A stretch of 6,204 nt of DNA from Streptomyces lilacinus (GTDB lineage: Bacteria > Actinomycetota > Actinomycetes > Streptomycetales > Streptomycetaceae), in contig KL569414.1 of the NCBI GenBank assembly GCA_000715685.1, forward strand, positions 73,343 to 79,546. The letters are read 5' to 3'. Position 1 is the stretch's first letter; the number at the start of each line of letters is the position of its first letter. A program made the translations under genes and the position numbers. Positions 4,465-6,204 of the stretch are shown here, piece by piece. A model generated the notes under the pieces. The model worked only from the letters and a program-made list of their open reading frames with translations. It was not told the origin of the DNA and searched no databases.

Positions 4465-4971
4465 ATGCCGGACCGAGAACCCCTGTCCTCCGCCCTGCTG
4501 CCCTACCTGTTACGGGCGAAGGACCTCATCGACCGCTCCTACGCCGACCCCCTGGACCTGGCCACCCTGGCCGCCGAGGCGGGCTGCTCGCGCTTCCACT
4601 TCCTGCGCTCCTTCCAGGCCGCCTTCGGCGAGACGCCCGGCCGCTACCTCACCCAGCGCCGCATCGAGCGGGCCCGCGACCTGCTGCGCGCCACCGGACT
4701 CACCGTCGCGGAGATCTGCCACCTCGTCGGCTACTCCAGCGTCGGCTCGTTCAGCTCCCGCTTCTCCGAGGTCATGGGCGTCTCCCCGACCCGCTACCGC
4801 GAGCAGATCCTCCGCGAGGGCGGGCCGCCGCCGATCCCCGGCTGCTACCTCTTCATGTGCGGCCGCCGCACCGACGGAAGCGGAACGCAGCTCCGCAATC
4901 CAGGAGATGTCAGCCCCCGGAGCGCGTCGATAGCGTCTGATCACAGCTCACCGCCGGAAGGAACGCCATGA
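4465..4971 (+). CDS. AraC/XylS-family transcriptional regulator with a TTA codon
   Basis: This 168-residue DNA-binding protein is made up mainly of the AraC/XylS double helix-turn-helix. HTH 1 lies around residues 32-52 (LATLAAEAGCSRFHFLRSFQ) and the linker helix around 60-76. HTH 2 spans about 79-100, ending in the signature VGYSSVGSFSSRFSEVMGVSPTRYRE (88-113). No N-terminal sensing domain is present, so effector sensing, if any, lies in the short tail or in a partner. The tail begins with PPPIPGCYLFMCGR, then loses normal codon use from about 4871 on, where rare codons such as ATA and TCT appear. Codon 16 (4510-4512) is TTA, the only TTA in any gene of this window. Streptomyces translate it with the bldA tRNA, which links expression to development. 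The start lacks a Shine-Dalgarno, and the frame upstream of 4465 overlaps the MFS gene and is not coding-like. The stop overlaps the next gene's start (ATGA). Confidence 0.88.
   Translation: MPDREPLSSALLPYLLRAKDLIDRSYADPLDLATLAAEAGCSRFHFLRSFQAAFGETPGRYLTQRRIERARDLLRATGLTVAEICHLVGYSSVGSFSSRFSEVMGVSPTRYREQILREGGPPPIPGCYLFMCGRRTDGSGTQLRNPGDVSPRSASIASDHSSPPEGTP
4880..4896. promoter_or_regulatory. inverted repeat GCGGA-N7-TCCGC in the AraC gene 3' end
   Basis: A perfect 5+5 bp dyad with a seven-base spacer lies 10 bases upstream of a -35-like box inside the regulator's last codons. It falls in the stretch where normal codon bias breaks down, which suggests the DNA is kept for something other than protein. 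It is a reasonable operator candidate for the VOC/MFS pair. The binding protein is not known. Confidence 0.35.
4907..4936 (+). promoter_or_regulatory. candidate internal promoter for the VOC-DHA2 genes
   Basis: ATGTCA (4907-4912; 4/6 to TTGACA) and TAGCGT (4931-4936; TAnnnT) are separated by 18 bases. Transcription would begin near 4943, leaving about 25 bases of leader that includes GGAAGGAA (4956-4963), the ribosome binding site of the VOC gene. The promoter would lie within the AraC reading frame, so the downstream genes could be expressed apart from the regulator. Confidence 0.4.
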
Positions 4972-5375
4972 GCACGCGCCTGTCGCACGTCACCGTCCCC
5001 GTCCTGGACCAGGAGTCCGCGAAGGCCTTCTACACCGAGAAGTTGGGCTTCGAGGTCCGCGACGACATGACGCTCGGCGCGCTGCGCTGGCTCACCGTCG
5101 GCCCCAAGGACCAGCCCGACGTGGTGCTCGTCCTGCGCAAGGTGGGACCGCCCGAGTACGACGAGGAGACCGCCGGAGCGCTGCGGGACCTCGTCGCCAA
5201 GGGCGTCATCGGCATCGGCGTGCTGCACGTGGACGACGTCCGGGCGCTGTACGCGCGGCTCCGCGCCGCCGGCGTGACGTTCGTGCAGGAACCCGTCCGG
5301 CGGCCCCACGGCACCGAGGCCGTCTTCCGCGACGACTCCGGCAACTGGTTCAGCCTGACCGACGCCCGCGCCTGA
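4968..5375 (+). CDS. VOC-superfamily protein paired with AraC regulator and efflux pump
   Basis: This 135-residue glyoxalase/bleomycin-resistance-fold protein has two modules. The first shows LSHVTVPVLDQESAKAFYTEKLGFEV (residues 5-30) and RWLTVGPKDQPDVVLVL. The second shows GIGVLHVDDVRALYARLRAAGV and ends in GTEAVFRDDSGNWFSL (115-130). H7 is in the first metal-ligand position. By eye, the second His position is Ile83 and the terminal Glu of the usual GNxxEL motif is Ser129, so a complete metal site is doubtful. The protein may bind a small molecule, as bleomycin-resistance proteins do, instead of catalysing a dioxygenase or glyoxalase reaction. The ATG overlaps the AraC stop (ATGA) and is served by GGAAGGAA (4956-4963), so translational coupling is likely. 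A DHA2-type pump starts 36 bases after its stop. Regulator, binding protein and exporter together suggest handling of a toxic or signalling compound; the ligand is unknown. Confidence 0.87.
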   Translation: MSTRLSHVTVPVLDQESAKAFYTEKLGFEVRDDMTLGALRWLTVGPKDQPDVVLVLRKVGPPEYDEETAGALRDLVAKGVIGIGVLHVDDVRALYARLRAAGVTFVQEPVRRPHGTEAVFRDDSGNWFSLTDARA

Positions 5376-5411
5376 CCCGGCGCCGGCGTACGAGGAGAGA
5401 GCGGGCCCGTC

Positions 5412-6204
5412 ATGGCTCACGATGCGCATCCCACCGCCGCCCGGAGCGGTCAGGGCAACCCCTGGGTGGTGCTCGCCGCCGTCGCCCTCGGCACGATGAT
5501 GGAGGCCCTGGACGGCACGGTCGTCGCCGTCGCCAACCCCGTCGTCGCCGTCGACCTCGACACCGAACTCACCACCCTCCAATGGGTCACCAACGGCTAC
5601 ATGCTGGCCGTCGCCTGCGCCCTGATCACCGCGGGCAAGCTCGGCGACCGCTACGGGCACAAGAAGACCTTCCTCATCGGCATGGCCGGCTTCGCCGTCG
5701 CCTCCGTCCTCGCCGGACTCGCCGACAGCATCGGCGTCCTGATCTTCTGGCGGGTGGTGCAGGGCCTCGGCGGCGCGGTGCTGGCCCCCAGCGGACTGGC
5801 CGTGCTCAAGACGTCCTTCCCCAAGGACCGCCTCAAGGTCGCCATCGGCGTCTGGAGCGGCGTCGGCGCGCTCGCCATGGCCGCCGGACCCTTCATCGGC
5901 GGCGTCACCGTGGACCTGCTGGGCTGGCGCTGGGTGTTCTTCCTCAACGTGGCGGTGTGCGCGGCCGCACTGGCCGTCGGCGGCCGGTCGATCCGCACCG
6001 CCCCGCCCGAGGGCGCGCACCGGTCCTTCGACGCCCCCGGCGTCCTCCTGCTGACCGGCGCCCTCTTCGCCCTGGTCTGGGGCATCATCCAGGTGCCCGG
6101 CCACGGCTGGGGACACGCCTACCCGCTCGGCTCGTTCGCCGTCGCCCTCGTCCTCGGCGCCGCCTTCGTGCTGCGCGAGCACCGCACGCGCGAAGCGCTG
6201 CTGC
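5412..6204 (+). CDS. DHA2-family MFS drug-efflux transporter, N-terminal part
   Basis: The frame runs off the right end after 264 codons, about half of a usual 14-helix DHA2 (EmrB/QacA-type) pump. The visible signatures are LDGTVVAVANPVV (residues 33-45, family motif near helix 1), GKLGDRYGHKK (75-85, motif A), RVVQGLGGAVLAPS (114-127, motif B) and AAGPFIGGV (157-165, the antiporter motif C), followed by GWRWVFFLN (171-179). Such pumps export hydrophobic drugs or natural products in exchange for protons across the cytoplasmic membrane. The usual VNVALP of the first motif reads VAVANP here, an uncommon variant. The ATG at 5412 is preceded by GAGGAGAGA (5392-5400), about 12 bases away, a little far but the best site. 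The gene follows the VOC gene by 36 bases without a convincing terminator, so the two are probably one transcript. Substrate unknown. Confidence 0.9.
   Translation, partial: MAHDAHPTAARSGQGNPWVVLAAVALGTMMEALDGTVVAVANPVVAVDLDTELTTLQWVTNGYMLAVACALITAGKLGDRYGHKKTFLIGMAGFAVASVLAGLADSIGVLIFWRVVQGLGGAVLAPSGLAVLKTSFPKDRLKVAIGVWSGVGALAMAAGPFIGGVTVDLLGWRWVFFLNVAVCAAALAVGGRSIRTAPPEGAHRSFDAPGVLLLTGALFALVWGIIQVPGHGWGHAYPLGSFAVALVLGAAFVLREHRTREALL

Noticed and set aside
2109..4466. Very long minus-strand open frame opposite the first MFS gene
   Set aside because: Its translation is Gly/Gln/Asp/Arg-rich with no recognisable domain, as expected for the complement of a high-GC gene; the plus strand has clear MFS motifs.
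2609..4933. Plus-strand 774-codon open frame across the MFS and AraC genes
   Set aside because: Arg/Pro/His-rich out-of-frame shadow. Only its last residues are considered, as a possible alternative end of the AraC protein.
5378..5387. CCGGCGCCGG palindrome between the second VOC gene and the pump
   Set aside because: It has no loop or T-tract and is expected by chance in GC-rich DNA; an operon link is more likely than a terminator.
4941..6182. Long minus-strand open frame opposite the second VOC and DHA2 genes
   Set aside because: Low-complexity Glu/Gly/Asp/His-rich shadow; the plus-strand frames have well-defined families and ribosome binding sites.

Overview
The window looks like a chromosomal segment from a high-GC actinomycete, almost certainly Streptomyces or a close relative. 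The codons end overwhelmingly in G or C, the regulatory ATPase is of the serine/threonine anti-sigma type common in that genus, several genes appear to be read from leaderless messages, and there is a single TTA (bldA-type) leucine codon, which sits in a regulator. I count nine protein genes, two of them cut by the window ends.

Layout. 1-324 (+) is the 3' end of an RsbW-like ATP-binding protein, followed by a strong hairpin terminator at 372-419. 325-636 is intergenic and ends in a strikingly AT-rich patch that probably holds the promoter for the next two genes. 637-1146 (+) encodes a zinc-dependent peptidoglycan amidase domain with no signal peptide. 1186-1416 (+) encodes a small two-EF-hand calcium-binding protein, 39 bases downstream. 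A convergent hairpin at 1430-1446 separates these from a minus-strand gene (1445-1753) for a small CxxH/CxxC protein of unknown function. This gene is divergent from cutA (1816-2145, +). A VOC/glyoxalase-fold gene (2163-2531, +) follows cutA.

The second half reads entirely on the plus strand. An MFS transporter with sugar/metabolite-porter signatures and two extra N-terminal membrane helices (2718-4412) has its own recognisable promoter, with a perfect inverted repeat between the -35 and -10. Next come a short AraC/XylS-type regulator with a TTA codon (4465-4971), a second VOC protein whose start overlaps the regulator's stop (4968-5375), and the N-terminal half of a DHA2-type drug-efflux MFS pump (5412 to the end). 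These last three look like an operon: regulator, small-molecule-binding VOC protein and exporter.

No mobile element, CRISPR array or RNA gene was seen, and no clearly new large system. The points most worth a second look are the TTA codon and probable internal promoter/operator in the AraC gene, the operator-like palindrome and direct repeats in the MFS promoter, the apparently cytoplasmic amidase paired with an EF-hand protein, and the possible run of leaderless genes.
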